In this document: piece after piece, positions 9,544 to 18,187 of the stretch
Layout of the letters: every line of letters begins with the position of its first letter
Position numbering within the stretch: the first letter of the stretch is position 1
DNA from: Actinomyces wuliandei
Lineage (GTDB): Bacteria > Actinomycetota > Actinomycetes > Actinomycetales > Actinomycetaceae
DNA: 64,000 bases
Direction of reading: 5' to 3'
Assembly: GCF_004010955.1 (NCBI RefSeq)
Contig: NZ_CP025227.1
Span: forward strand, 2,666,001-2,730,000
Notes under the pieces: model-generated
The model's input: only the letters and a program-made list of their open reading frames with translations
The model's database searches: none
Told to the model about the DNA's origin: nothing
Translations under genes and position numbers: made by a program

Positions 9544-10539
9544 TCAGTACCAGCCCACAGACTCCGAGTGCGCCCAGGCGGAGCAGGGAGTGCCGTACCG
9601 ACCAGAGATGTAGCCCAGCCCCCAGGTGATCTGAGTCACCGGGTTGGTCTGCCAGTCCGAACCAGTCTCCGCCATCTTGGAGCCCGGCAGGGCCTGCGGG
9701 ATGCCGTAGGCGCCTGAGGAGGGGTTCTGAGCCTGGTAGTTCCAGTTGGACTCACGGTTCCACAGGTTGACCAGGCAGGAGAACTCAGCGTCGTCCCAGC
9801 CGTAGCCAGCCATCATCGACTTCGCGATCGCCTGGGCGCTGGCAGGGTCAGTGCCCCCACTGGCGGCAGCCTGCACGTCCCCGGCTCCGCTGGAGGAGGT
9901 GTCAGAGGAGTCACCCGGGGCAGGCTCCTCCGAGGAGCCGCCGGAGGAGGAGTCGGCAGCAGGCTCGGCCGCCTCCTGCGCACCGGTGCCGACCTGGACC
10001 ACCTCGTCAACCTTCTCCGAGACCACCACCGAGGACACCGCCTGACGCGAGACCTCCTCACCGTCAACAGTGGTCACCTGGTAGACCGTACGCACCACAC
10101 CGTCAGCACCCTCGGTCACCACCCGCCTCTCACCCTCAGGCAGGTCACCCGTCTCCTGCTCCACGGTCCCGTGAGCCTCAGTAGCCTCCTCCGTGACCGT
10201 CGACACCTCAGCACCAGACCCCTCCACGACGGTAGCCTGGCCGCCTCCCTGCTCCGCAGGCGTCGGCGCCTCCGCGCCCAGGGCACCGAAGGCGCCGTCG
10301 GCGGAGGTGCCCTCCTCACCCTGGGAGGAGACAGCCGCGTACGCGCCACCAGAGACGGCGATCGACAGGGCAGCAGCCACACCGCCGGCACGGAAGAGCA
10401 TGGGGGCGAAGGGGGTGCTTGCAGGACCCTCGGCGCGCCGCCTGCCGTGCCCGTTGGCGGGAGTCAGGCCCCTGGAGGCCAGGGCACCGAGCTCCACCAG
10501 GGTGGTGTTCAGAGAGCTTGTCTGAGAGTGACGACCCAC
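9544..10539 (-). CDS. G5-domain secreted protein with SLT-like transglycosylase domain
   Basis: 331 residues from the GTG at 10539, chosen because AAAGGAAG precedes it and because the start (GRHSQ) mirrors that of the neighbouring Rpf gene (GRHLK). It has a membrane/signal segment, a G5 domain identical to the neighbour's, a Ser-rich linker and a C-terminal domain containing LVNLWNRESNWNYQAQNPSS and GAYGIPQALPG, typical of actinobacterial lytic-transglycosylase-like proteins. It likely cleaves or remodels peptidoglycan outside the cell. The two genes are probably a tandem duplication that kept the secretion and G5 modules but carries different catalytic domains. Confidence 0.9.
   Translation of the reverse strand: MGRHSQTSSLNTTLVELGALASRGLTPANGHGRRRAEGPASTPFAPMLFRAGGVAAALSIAVSGGAYAAVSSQGEEGTSADGAFGALGAEAPTPAEQGGGQATVVEGSGAEVSTVTEEATEAHGTVEQETGDLPEGERRVVTEGADGVVRTVYQVTTVDGEEVSRQAVSSVVVSEKVDEVVQVGTGAQEAAEPAADSSSGGSSEEPAPGDSSDTSSSGAGDVQAAASGGTDPASAQAIAKSMMAGYGWDDAEFSCLVNLWNRESNWNYQAQNPSSGAYGIPQALPGSKMAETGSDWQTNPVTQITWGLGYISGRYGTPCSAWAHSESVGWY
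9962..10231. repeat. 270-bp perfect direct repeat, copy 2 (G5 module)
   Basis: Second copy of the repeat described at 8933-9202, inside the SLT-type G5 gene. Perfect identity including third codon positions suggests recent gene conversion or a recent duplication. Confidence 0.95.
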
Positions 10540-10605
10540 GATATGACTTCCTTTGCTCGACGAACTCGGGCCACGGTAGCGGACAAACAGCGGAAACGAC
10601 AATGT

Positions 10606-10641
10606 ATCTGCTCACATCCCGGCATCTGCTCACATCCCGCC
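10606..10641. repeat. Tandem 18-bp repeat upstream of the G5/SLT gene
   Basis: Two adjacent copies of an 18-base unit beginning ATCTGCTCACATCCCG (10606-10623 and 10624-10641, differing at one base near the end). They lie 67-102 bases upstream of the GTG at 10539, in the probable promoter region, and could bind a regulator. Confidence 0.6.
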
Positions 10642-10699
10642 TCCCGCTCACGTGCGACAGAAACGGTGCAGGTCTCAACTGGTCCCGCCCTGGGGCGCG

Positions 10700-10729
10700 A
10701 CTGACAGAACACTGACAGCAGCACTGACA
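10700..10729. promoter_or_regulatory. Three helically phased ACTGACA repeats
   Basis: The heptamer ACTGACA occurs at 10700, 10711 and 10723, that is at 11- and 12-base spacing, on one face of the helix. The stretch is the gene-free 340 bases upstream of the G5/SLT gene and downstream of the tatD stop. This is a plausible operator array; the regulator is unknown. The rest of 10540-10881 shows no gene. Confidence 0.45.
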
Positions 10730-10881
10730 ACGCAGTTGATGGCGCCACCGCCAGCCCCGGTGGCAGCACCTCGTGAGCGGCAGCAGGGTCGGCACCGGCG
10801 CGGCAGCGTCGGTGCCGACAACGAAGCCGCAGGCACGGGAGGTACGGAAAGCACGAAAGGCATCGTGGCAAGGCATCGTGC

Positions 10882-11823
10882 TCAGACCACCGCCTCCGGC
10901 CACGTACCGTAGACGAGCCGGGTCGTCTCCTGAAGACGCTGGCAGATGCGCTCCTCGTCACTGTCCCGCAGCTCGGCCAGACAGCGCACCGTGGCACCCA
11001 TGAGGTAGGAGCCGTTGGGGCGACCACGCCACTGCCTGGGCGGAAGGTAGGGGGCGTCGGTCTCCACCAGCAGCAGCTCCGCCGGGACAGTGGCCAAGGC
11101 CTCACGCAGCCACCCGTTGGAGGGGTAGGTCACCGGACCCGCGACCGAGACGTACCACCCGTTGTCCGCACAGGCTGCCGCCAGCGAGGTCCCGCCGGAG
11201 AAGCAGTGGAAGACCGTGCGCCGGGGAGGCCCGTCAGCCAGGAGGAGCGACACGCAGTCCTCGTGCGCGTCACGGTCGTGGACCTGCAGCGGGAGGTCGA
11301 GGTCCTTGGCCAGGGCGACGTGGGCACGGAAAGCCTCCTTCTGGGCCTGCGCCCCTCGCGGACCGGTGCGGAAGTAGTCCAGACCGGTCTCCCCGATCGC
11401 CACCACAAGGTCGCGGTGAGTACGCGCAACCTGCTCCAGCCGGGCCAGGACGTCGTCCAGCGGCTCCTCGTGGTGCGCGCTGGTACGCGGCTCCAGGCCG
11501 TCAGGGCCGACCTCGCGCACGCCCGCGTGGGCCACGGCCTCATTGGGGTGGACGGCAAGGGCCACCCGCACGCCCGCCAGGTCCTGGGCCAGGGACAGCG
11601 AGGGCTTCCAGGTCGGCACCTCGCAGGCTGAGGTGATGATCCTGGTCACCCCGACGGCCTGCGCCCTGGCGACCAGCTCGTCGGCGCGCACCGGCTGGGC
11701 ACCGCCGGGCAGGCTCACGTCCGCAGGCACGGGCAGGTGGGCGTGGTTGTCCGTGACCGGCAGGGCCAGGGGCTCGACGGCGTCGGCGGGTGGCCACGAC
11801 CGATCTGTTCTCCTGGGGCTCAC
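10882..11823 (-). CDS. tatD: TatD family metal-dependent hydrolase
   Basis: 313 residues, TIM-barrel amidohydrolase fold. TatD enzymes are 3'-5' exonucleases/DNases. Metal ligands are visible in order: DNHAHL (the HxH motif, near residue 25), GETGLDYF (Glu), QVHDRDAHED (His), FHCFSGG (His) and VETDAPYLPP (Asp). The GTG start at 11823 has GGGAG upstream. It sits 21 bases downstream of metG in the same direction; metG-tatD-rpfB-ksgA is a classic actinobacterial gene order and agrees with the genes that follow here. Confidence 0.94.
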   Translation of the reverse strand: MSPRRTDRSWPPADAVEPLALPVTDNHAHLPVPADVSLPGGAQPVRADELVARAQAVGVTRIITSACEVPTWKPSLSLAQDLAGVRVALAVHPNEAVAHAGVREVGPDGLEPRTSAHHEEPLDDVLARLEQVARTHRDLVVAIGETGLDYFRTGPRGAQAQKEAFRAHVALAKDLDLPLQVHDRDAHEDCVSLLLADGPPRRTVFHCFSGGTSLAAACADNGWYVSVAGPVTYPSNGWLREALATVPAELLLVETDAPYLPPRQWRGRPNGSYLMGATVRCLAELRDSDEERICQRLQETTRLVYGTWPEAVV

Positions 11824-11844
11824 AGGCTGCTCCCGTCTGCCTGC

Positions 11845-13698
11845 TCAGGCACCGGCGTCGTCGGCCTCGGGAGGCACCAGGGCTGCGTAGCGAGCCAGCT
11901 CCTCCTCCACGACTGCCTCGTCCAGCTTGGTGAACACGGGCACAGGCCTGGCGACCTCCGCCCCCACGACGACCTGGTGGCGCCCCCATGTCGGCGCGCC
12001 GGTGTAGTCGCCGGTGATCACCGGGTAGCCCTGGCGTCCGGCAAGGGCCTCCGGCAGGACCTCCGGGTCCAGCTCGTCGACCTCCTCGGCACGGGGCATA
12101 GGCGCCACCGTCCCCTCACCGCCCAGGATCCTGTCGATGTCGTTGGCTGCGTGGGGAAGGAAGGGTGAGAGCATGAGGTTGAGGTCGGCCACGACCTGGG
12201 CCAGCGTGTGGAGCACGGTGGCCAGCCGCTCCCGGGTCTCCTCGTCCTCCCCCCGGAGCTTGAAGGGCTGGGTGTCGGCCACGTACTTGTTCGCCTCACC
12301 CACCAGGCGCATCGCCTCTGCCAGGGCTGCCTTCTGGCGGTGCCGGGCGATGAGGCCACCCACCGTGGCGAACCCGGCCTCGACGGCGTCAAGAAGGGCA
12401 CGGTCCACGTCCTGGAGCCTTCCGGGGGCCGGGACGGCCCCGAAGCGCTTGTGGATCATGGAGGCGGTGCGGTTGACCAGGTTGCCCCAGCCCGCGACCA
12501 GCTCCCCGTTGGTGCGGCGCACGAACTCCGCCCAGGTGAAGTCCGCGTCGGCGGTCTCCGGCCCGGCGGCGCAGATGAAGTAGCGCAGGGCGTCAGCCTG
12601 GTACCTCTGGAGGAAGTCACGTACGTAGATAACGATGCCGTGACTGGAGGAAAACTTCCTGCCCTCCATGGTGAGGAACTCGCTGGAGACCACCTCGGTG
12701 GGCAGGTTCAGGGTCCCCAGGTCCCCGGCCGCTCCTCCGCGGTCCCCCTCGCCGTCGTAGCCCAGGAGCTCGGCCGGCCAGATCTGGGAGTGGAAGACGA
12801 TGTTGTCCTTGCCCATGAAGTAGTAGGACAGGGCGGCAGGGTCGTTCCACCATGCCCGCCAGGCCTCGGGGTCCCCGCTGCGCCGGGCCCACTCGACAGA
12901 GGCCGACAGGTAGCCGATAACGGCGTCGAACCACACGTAGAGACGCTTGGTGGGCTGGTCCTCCCAGCCCGGGACAGGAATTCCCCAGTCGATGTCGCGC
13001 GTCATAGCCCGGGGGCGCACGTCGTCGAGAAGGTTCTGGGAGAACCGGATGACGTTGGGCCTCCAGGTCCCCGAGGCCGCGCGCTCCTCCAGCCAGGCCC
13101 CCAGGGAGGAGGCCAGGGCGGGCAGATCCAGGAACCAGTGGGTGGACTCCACGAACTCAGGCACCTCCCCGTTGATCCGCGAGCGCGGGCTGACCAGGTC
13201 GGTGGGGTCCAGCTGGTTGCCGCAGGAGTCGCACTGGTCGCCCCTGGCCCGGGAGGAGCCACAGATAGGACAGGTCCCCTCAATGTAGCGGTCCGGCAGG
13301 GTACGGCCCGTGGAGGGGGAGATGGCCGAGCGGGTGACCTTCTGAACCATGTAGCCGTTGTCCCGCACCGTTCGGAACATGTCCTGCACCACCCGGTAGT
13401 GGTTGCCTGCCGTGGTACGGGTGAACAGGTCGTAGGACAGGCCCAGGGCCACCAGGTCCTCGACGATGAGACGGTTGTTGCGGTCCGCCAGCTCACGGGC
13501 GCTGACCCCCTCCTCGTCGGCAGCGACGAGGATCGGGGTGCCGTGCTCGTCCGTGCCCGACACCATGAGCACGTCGTGACCCGCCATGCGCATGTACCGG
13601 GAGAAGACGTCGGAGGGGACTCCGAAGCCGGCGACGTGGCCGATGTGGCGCGGGCCGTTGGCGTAAGGCCAGGCGACTGCGGACAGGATGTGGGTCAT
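11845..13698 (-). CDS. metG: Methionyl-tRNA synthetase
   Basis: 617 residues; charges tRNA-Met in the cytoplasm. The class I signature is present as [13 protein letters not shown] near residue 12, and the KMSKS loop as KFSSSHG. A zinc knuckle is visible (CPICG and CDSCG near residues 145 and 158). The helical anticodon-binding domain follows, and the protein ends with a charged tail without the C-terminal tRNA-binding module of some MetGs, which is normal for actinobacteria. The ATG at 13698 gives the expected N-terminus [15 protein letters not shown]. The gene heads a minus-strand run through tatD. Confidence 0.97.
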   Translation of the reverse strand: MTHILSAVAWPYANGPRHIGHVAGFGVPSDVFSRYMRMAGHDVLMVSGTDEHGTPILVAADEEGVSARELADRNNRLIVEDLVALGLSYDLFTRTTAGNHYRVVQDMFRTVRDNGYMVQKVTRSAISPSTGRTLPDRYIEGTCPICGSSRARGDQCDSCGNQLDPTDLVSPRSRINGEVPEFVESTHWFLDLPALASSLGAWLEERAASGTWRPNVIRFSQNLLDDVRPRAMTRDIDWGIPVPGWEDQPTKRLYVWFDAVIGYLSASVEWARRSGDPEAWRAWWNDPAALSYYFMGKDNIVFHSQIWPAELLGYDGEGDRGGAAGDLGTLNLPTEVVSSEFLTMEGRKFSSSHGIVIYVRDFLQRYQADALRYFICAAGPETADADFTWAEFVRRTNGELVAGWGNLVNRTASMIHKRFGAVPAPGRLQDVDRALLDAVEAGFATVGGLIARHRQKAALAEAMRLVGEANKYVADTQPFKLRGEDEETRERLATVLHTLAQVVADLNLMLSPFLPHAANDIDRILGGEGTVAPMPRAEEVDELDPEVLPEALAGRQGYPVITGDYTGAPTWGRHQVVVGAEVARPVPVFTKLDEAVVEEELARYAALVPPEADDAGA

Positions 13699-13953
13699 GG
13701 GGTCACCTTATCTGCTCGCGCCAGGCTCGACCGTGGTTGACAAGCCCGCTGTGGACACCGTGGACGACGTCACGGCGTTGCAGGACACGGAAGGACAGGC
13801 ACGCAGGTCTGACGCTATGGTGGCCCTGGTCGGAGCGTGCGCACTGCCGTCCAGTGTTGCGGCGCTGTCGTCACCGCCGCCAGCGCCGCCAGCCCCGCGT
13901 CGGCAGTGCCCCGGTCCTTCTCACGAGTCCACGCAGCATCACGAAGGCCAGTC

Positions 13954-14994
13954 ATGACTCAGTTCCCAGGATCTCAGCCGCCAGGCCCCTCGCCCTACCC
14001 GGCTGGCCACGGCCCTGGCACGGGCTCCAGCCACCCCGGTCCTGCCAGCACCCCTGGCGCGGTGCCTGGCTACGGCTACGGCCCCGCAGGTCAGCCCCTC
14101 CCCTACGCGACGACATCCCCGGGGCCGTCGCCTGTACCGTCTGGACCCGGAGGCGACGCGTCCTCCAGGTCGCTACGGGGGCCGGTGGTCCTGCTGGTAG
14201 CAGGGATCCTCCTCCTGCTCCTGGGTGCCGCCCTCTTCCTTTACGCCAGCCTGCGTCCCGTCGCCAGTGCGGCGTCGCTCAGCCAGCTCAGCACGGGCTA
14301 CGAGATGCAGGCCAAGCTAGAGGGCAACACCACCTACGGCCTGTACTACGACGACTCTGGGTCCACCCCGAGCTGCCGGGTGGCCTCACCACACGATGAC
14401 GACGTCAGCGTCAGCACGAACATCACCGGCACCGTCACCGTCAACAACCACACCCTGTTCGCGACCTTCGTCACCAATGAGGCCGGCGACTACACCATCA
14501 CCTGTACCAGCAGCACCGAGCAGGAGGTCTATATTGGCTTGACGACAAGCGTGAGCGACGTCTTCCGGCTCATTGGGGGTGTCCTGGTCGCACAGGTGGT
14601 CACCGCGCTGATCGGCACGGCTGGCCTTGTCATGGCCGTCGGCGGCCTGATCTGGCTCACCAGGCGCCGCAGCAGCCGGAGCTCCCAGCCCCCGGCCACC
14701 ACCCCCGCTGCCGCCGCCCCGCCAGTGGCTGCACAGCCCGGGACCTACGCACACACGCAGACGGCCAGTACTGGCTACGCGGCACACACAGCGCCCGGGC
14801 AGGGCTACAGCCTTCCCCCAGGAACCAGCAGCGGCCGCGCCGTGCCGACCTCATCACCCACGTCACCAGCCACGGACGCGCAGCAGCCTCCTGCCGGAGC
14901 CTCGCCAACGGCCTCGCCTCCCGCCCAGGGCACAGGCTCCTACTACGGCAGGTACCAGGGCGGACACGGCCAAGGGGGGTGGTCCCGAGGCTGA
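13954..14994 (+). CDS. Pro-rich membrane protein, function unknown
   Basis: 346 residues from the ATG at 13954 (the frame is open to 13837, but the upstream part is Ala/Ser-rich and has no ribosome site). The N-terminal 70 residues are Pro/Gly/Ser-rich. A strong membrane helix follows (VVLLVAGILLLLLGAALFLY), then an extracytoplasmic domain of about 110 residues with a likely disulfide pair, a second helix pair (about residues 190-232) and a Pro/Ala/Gln-rich tail ending in Gly/Tyr-rich sequence. The layout suggests an envelope protein. It is flanked by convergent rsmI and divergent metG and has no obvious operon partner. Confidence 0.75.
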   Translation: MTQFPGSQPPGPSPYPAGHGPGTGSSHPGPASTPGAVPGYGYGPAGQPLPYATTSPGPSPVPSGPGGDASSRSLRGPVVLLVAGILLLLLGAALFLYASLRPVASAASLSQLSTGYEMQAKLEGNTTYGLYYDDSGSTPSCRVASPHDDDVSVSTNITGTVTVNNHTLFATFVTNEAGDYTITCTSSTEQEVYIGLTTSVSDVFRLIGGVLVAQVVTALIGTAGLVMAVGGLIWLTRRRSSRSSQPPATTPAAAAPPVAAQPGTYAHTQTASTGYAAHTAPGQGYSLPPGTSSGRAVPTSSPTSPATDAQQPPAGASPTASPPAQGTGSYYGRYQGGHGQGGWSRG

Positions 14995-15008
14995 CTGGCC
15001 TGGCGCGC

Positions 15009-16019
15009 TCAGTGACCCCGCTGGGCCAGCGCGGCACGGTAGACCTCGTTGGGACGCAGCCCGGCTGCCCCGGCGACCTGGGCTGCCGCCTCCCTGAGCC
15101 GCGTACCGTTGTCTGCCAGGGCAAGAGCCTCGCGGGCCGCCGCCTGGGCGTCAGCCACCGGGGGCCGGGCGCCAGCAACCACAAGAACGACCTCCCCCCG
15201 GACACCGTCAGCAGCGAGCCTCGCGAGATCGCCCAGCCCTGCCCGGAGCACCTCCTCGAACGTCTTGGTCATCTCCCGGCACAGGGCGGCGGGCCGGTCG
15301 GTACCGAGGACCTCGGCCATGACCTGCAAGGTGGTGCCGACCCGACGAGGCGACTCGAAGAAGACCATGGTGCGCGTCTGGGCCGCGAGGGCGTGCAGCA
15401 CCCGGCGCCGCTCGCTGTCCTTGCGGGGCAGGAAGCCCTCGAAGCAGAAGCGGTCGGTCGGTAGCCCCGACAGCACCAGGGCGGTGAGCACCGCTGAGGG
15501 GCCGGGAAGCACAGTAACTGGGACACCGACCTGGGCTGCTGCCGTGACAAGACGGTAGCCCGGGTCCGAGACCGCAGGCATACCCGCGTCCGAGACCACG
15601 ACGACGCTGCGTCCCTCCTGGGCGGCAGAGACAAGGTCGGCGGCACGAGCACACTCGTTGTGCTCGTGGAAGGAGACCACCCGCCCCCTGGGAACCACGC
15701 CTAGTCGCCGCATCAGGTTTGTCAGGCGTCGCGTGTCCTCCGCAGCGACAAGGTCCGCCCCCTCCAGGTGGCTGCGCAGTCGTGGGGAGGCGTCGTCCAC
15801 ATGACCGATCGGGGTCGCGGCCAGGGTGATAGTCCCCGGCTGCGGCCCGGAGGCCGTTGATACGCCAGGATCGCCGACCGGCACCACGGCACCGTCCCGT
15901 CTCCGCTCGCAGGCCGGGGCCGACAGGGCACACCTGGCAGGCTCGGCGAGGTCCTCCTGAGCCCTCTCGGGCCCCGGGGCACCGGAAACGCTGCCAGCGG
16001 AGAAGGTGCGGTCATCCAT
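15009..16019 (-). CDS. rsmI: 16S rRNA (cytidine-2'-O)-methyltransferase
   Basis: RsmI methylates the 2'-OH of C1402 in 16S rRNA using SAM. The tetrapyrrole-methylase fold is shown by LAATPIGHVDDASPR, VAAEDTRRLTNLMRRLG, the SDAGMPAVSDPG loop and LPGPSAVLTALVLSG. The C-terminus has the usual Ala-rich helical tail. As written it has about 60 extra N-terminal residues of low complexity compared with family members, so the real start may be internal. It is divergent from the mannosyltransferase gene with only 34 bases between them, an arrangement (rsmI-pmt) common in actinobacteria. Confidence 0.95.
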   Translation of the reverse strand: MDDRTFSAGSVSGAPGPERAQEDLAEPARCALSAPACERRRDGAVVPVGDPGVSTASGPQPGTITLAATPIGHVDDASPRLRSHLEGADLVAAEDTRRLTNLMRRLGVVPRGRVVSFHEHNECARAADLVSAAQEGRSVVVVSDAGMPAVSDPGYRLVTAAAQVGVPVTVLPGPSAVLTALVLSGLPTDRFCFEGFLPRKDSERRRVLHALAAQTRTMVFFESPRRVGTTLQVMAEVLGTDRPAALCREMTKTFEEVLRAGLGDLARLAADGVRGEVVLVVAGARPPVADAQAAAREALALADNGTRLREAAAQVAGAAGLRPNEVYRAALAQRGH

Positions 16020-16053
16020 GGGGCCAGTATGACCGCCCCCCTAGACTCGCGGA

Positions 16054-18090
16054 GTGACCACAGCGAGTACGTCGTCCCCCGACAAGGCTGCCGACACACA
16101 GGCAGAAACGCCTGGAGCCGACCTGCGGGACGCGGCCAGCCCACCCCCGTCTGGCACCGAGGGGGCTGTGGCCCCAGCTCCTCCCGGCAGCCTCGCGGAC
16201 GGCCATCGCACTGAGGACGACCTCCGCGCCGCGCTGGGGCTTGAGCCCGTGGGGTGGACGGCTCCCCGGGCCGTCCGGGTCCGAGGCTGGGTGGCGACCG
16301 GGGTGGCCGGGCTCGTTGCCGCCCTGCTCAGGCTTGTCGGGCTGGCTCACCCCAGCAGCCTCATGTTTGACGAGATCTACTACGTCAAGGACGCCTACGC
16401 CTTGTGGACCGTGGGCTACGAGGCGCAGTGGGCTGAAGGGTCGGACGAGCTGTTCGCGGCGGGGGACTTCTCCGGTATGTCGACAGAGCCCAGCTTCGTT
16501 GTCCACCCCCAGCTCGGCAAGTGGCTGATCGGCCTGGGTATGCAGGTCCTTGGACCCGAGTCTGCGGTAGGTTGGAGGATTGTCCCCGCGATCGCTGGCA
16601 TCCTCACCGTTGTACTCCTGGCCCGTCTGACATTCCGCCTGACCGGCTCCCCGGTCCTGACGGGGCTGGCGGGGCTGCTGCTGGCCATCGACGGGGTCGC
16701 CCTCACCGAGTCCAGGATCGGGCTGCTGGACGTCTTCGTGGGCCTGTTCGCGACCCTCACGATGTACTGCGTGGTGCGCGACCGCCAGTGGTCCCGGGCG
16801 AGGCTGGCCCGGGACCTTGCCGGCACGGGCGCTGGCCACCTCGCTCCTCGCGCGCACGCGCGCCCCTGGTTGTGGGCAGCAGGAGCGGCACTGGGGCTGA
16901 CCTGCTCCATCAAGTGGTCCGGCCTGTACCTGCTGGCGGTTGTGGGAGTCATGGTCGTGGTGTGGGACACCCAGGCCCTGAGGAAGGTGCAGGCGAAGGC
17001 GTGGTTCCTGGAGGGAACCATTGCACGCGGGATCGGTGACTTTATCCGTCTTGTCCCCACGGCCGCCGCAGTCTACCTCCTCATGTGGTGGTCGTGGTTC
17101 ACGCACGACAGCGCCTACAAGCACGGCTGGGCCGCGCAGCAGCGAGCGGTAGGGGGAACGGCACGGTCCTGGTTGCCTGACGCCCTCAACGACCTGGTGG
17201 AGTACCACCTGTCCATGTACACCTTTCACGTGGGCCTGGACTCCGAGCACCCCTACCAGTCCCGCCCCGCAGGATGGCTGCTGCAGCTGCGACCGACCTC
17301 GTTCTACTGGGTTGGCGAGGAGGAGATGGCAGGACAGGGCTGCGGATCGCAGCGGTGCGTCCAAGCCATCACCTCCATCGGCAACATCCCGATATGGTGG
17401 GCCGCCTGCGTGGCGCTAGTCGCCGTGGTCCTCCTGGCGACCGTCGGCCGCGACTGGCGCGCCTGGGTCCCGCTCGCTGGCTACCTGGGCCTGTACGTGC
17501 CGTGGTTCCAGTACCCCGACCGCACCATCTTCACCTTCTACACGGTAGCCTTCGTACCCTTTGTGGTGCTGGTGCTGGTGCTGGGGCTGGGCATGGCCTC
17601 GGGCCTGCTTCCTCCGCGCCCGGGGACGCCGCCTACCGCCGCTGAAGGAGGAAGTGGCCTGTTCGCCAGGACGACATGGCGGTGGCCCGGCAGCCGGGCA
17701 CGGCTGTCCTCTGGTGCTCTCCAGGCCGAGGCTGACGACGGGCACGCCCGTGGGCGGGACTGTAGCGGACAGGACAAGGCAGCTGACCCCAGCGGGCCTG
17801 GCACAGCGGCCAGCGCCGATAGGGGTGTGGCGCCTGGTTCTGGACAGCGGGACGACCCGGTGGTGGCCGGTCCGGGGTGGCCGCTGCGGGTGCCGGGGAA
17901 GTTGTCACCTGTCGTCCAGCACTGGACGGCTGTGCCCTCCGGAACTGTACGCCGTGGTGGTGTGGTCCTGGTTGGCGTGGTAGTTGCATCGGCCGTAGCG
18001 TTCGCGGTGGTTTGGTGGCCTGTGTGGGTGGGGTGGGTGGTGTCCTACGAGTTCTGGCGGTGGCACATGCTGCTGGGGTCGTGGGTGTGA
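16054..18090 (+). CDS. pmt: Dolichyl-phosphate-mannose-protein mannosyltransferase
   Basis: 678 residues, GT39 family membrane enzyme that transfers mannose from polyprenyl-phosphate mannose to Ser/Thr of secreted proteins. The GTG start lies 34 bases from the divergent rsmI start. After a disordered N-terminal 85 residues come multiple membrane helices; the conserved acidic loop is visible as SLMFDEIYYVKDAY (catalytic Asp-Glu). The C-terminal four-helix PMT domain is interrupted by a low-complexity insertion of about 100 residues (roughly 530-630, Gly/Ser/Asp/Arg-rich). The gene ends 85 bases before the left IS110-type element. Confidence 0.93.
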   Translation: MTTASTSSPDKAADTQAETPGADLRDAASPPPSGTEGAVAPAPPGSLADGHRTEDDLRAALGLEPVGWTAPRAVRVRGWVATGVAGLVAALLRLVGLAHPSSLMFDEIYYVKDAYALWTVGYEAQWAEGSDELFAAGDFSGMSTEPSFVVHPQLGKWLIGLGMQVLGPESAVGWRIVPAIAGILTVVLLARLTFRLTGSPVLTGLAGLLLAIDGVALTESRIGLLDVFVGLFATLTMYCVVRDRQWSRARLARDLAGTGAGHLAPRAHARPWLWAAGAALGLTCSIKWSGLYLLAVVGVMVVVWDTQALRKVQAKAWFLEGTIARGIGDFIRLVPTAAAVYLLMWWSWFTHDSAYKHGWAAQQRAVGGTARSWLPDALNDLVEYHLSMYTFHVGLDSEHPYQSRPAGWLLQLRPTSFYWVGEEEMAGQGCGSQRCVQAITSIGNIPIWWAACVALVAVVLLATVGRDWRAWVPLAGYLGLYVPWFQYPDRTIFTFYTVAFVPFVVLVLVLGLGMASGLLPPRPGTPPTAAEGGSGLFARTTWRWPGSRARLSSGALQAEADDGHARGRDCSGQDKAADPSGPGTAASADRGVAPGSGQRDDPVVAGPGWPLRVPGKLSPVVQHWTAVPSGTVRRGGVVLVGVVVASAVAFAVVWWPVWVGWVVSYEFWRWHMLLGSWV

Positions 18091-18093
18091 CCC

Positions 18094-18187
18094 CCCCCCG
18101 GGGGGTGTCCCTGCTGCTGGACGGCCTGGGTTCCTGCCTTGTTGCCTGGTCGCTGGCTGTGCTGACCGCCCCCCCGGGGGGTGGCCC
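18094..18187. repeat. GC-palindrome direct repeats at the IS110 junction
   Basis: The motif CCCCCCGGGGGGTG followed by TCCCT or GCCCT appears near 18096 and again near 18170, where it runs into the IS element. The first copy, just after the pmt stop, may work as a terminator; the second coincides with the edge of the IS homology. Confidence 0.4.

Noticed and set aside
10540..10881. ydaO riboswitch upstream of the G5/SLT gene
   Set aside because: The consensus blocks seen at 62494-62672 (GGGGAACC, GGGGTGAA, CCGAACCCG) were not found here.
12208..13740. 510-codon plus-strand frame opposite metG
   Set aside because: Antisense to a highly conserved gene, composition (Val/Gly/Gln/His-rich) typical of antisense frames at high GC.
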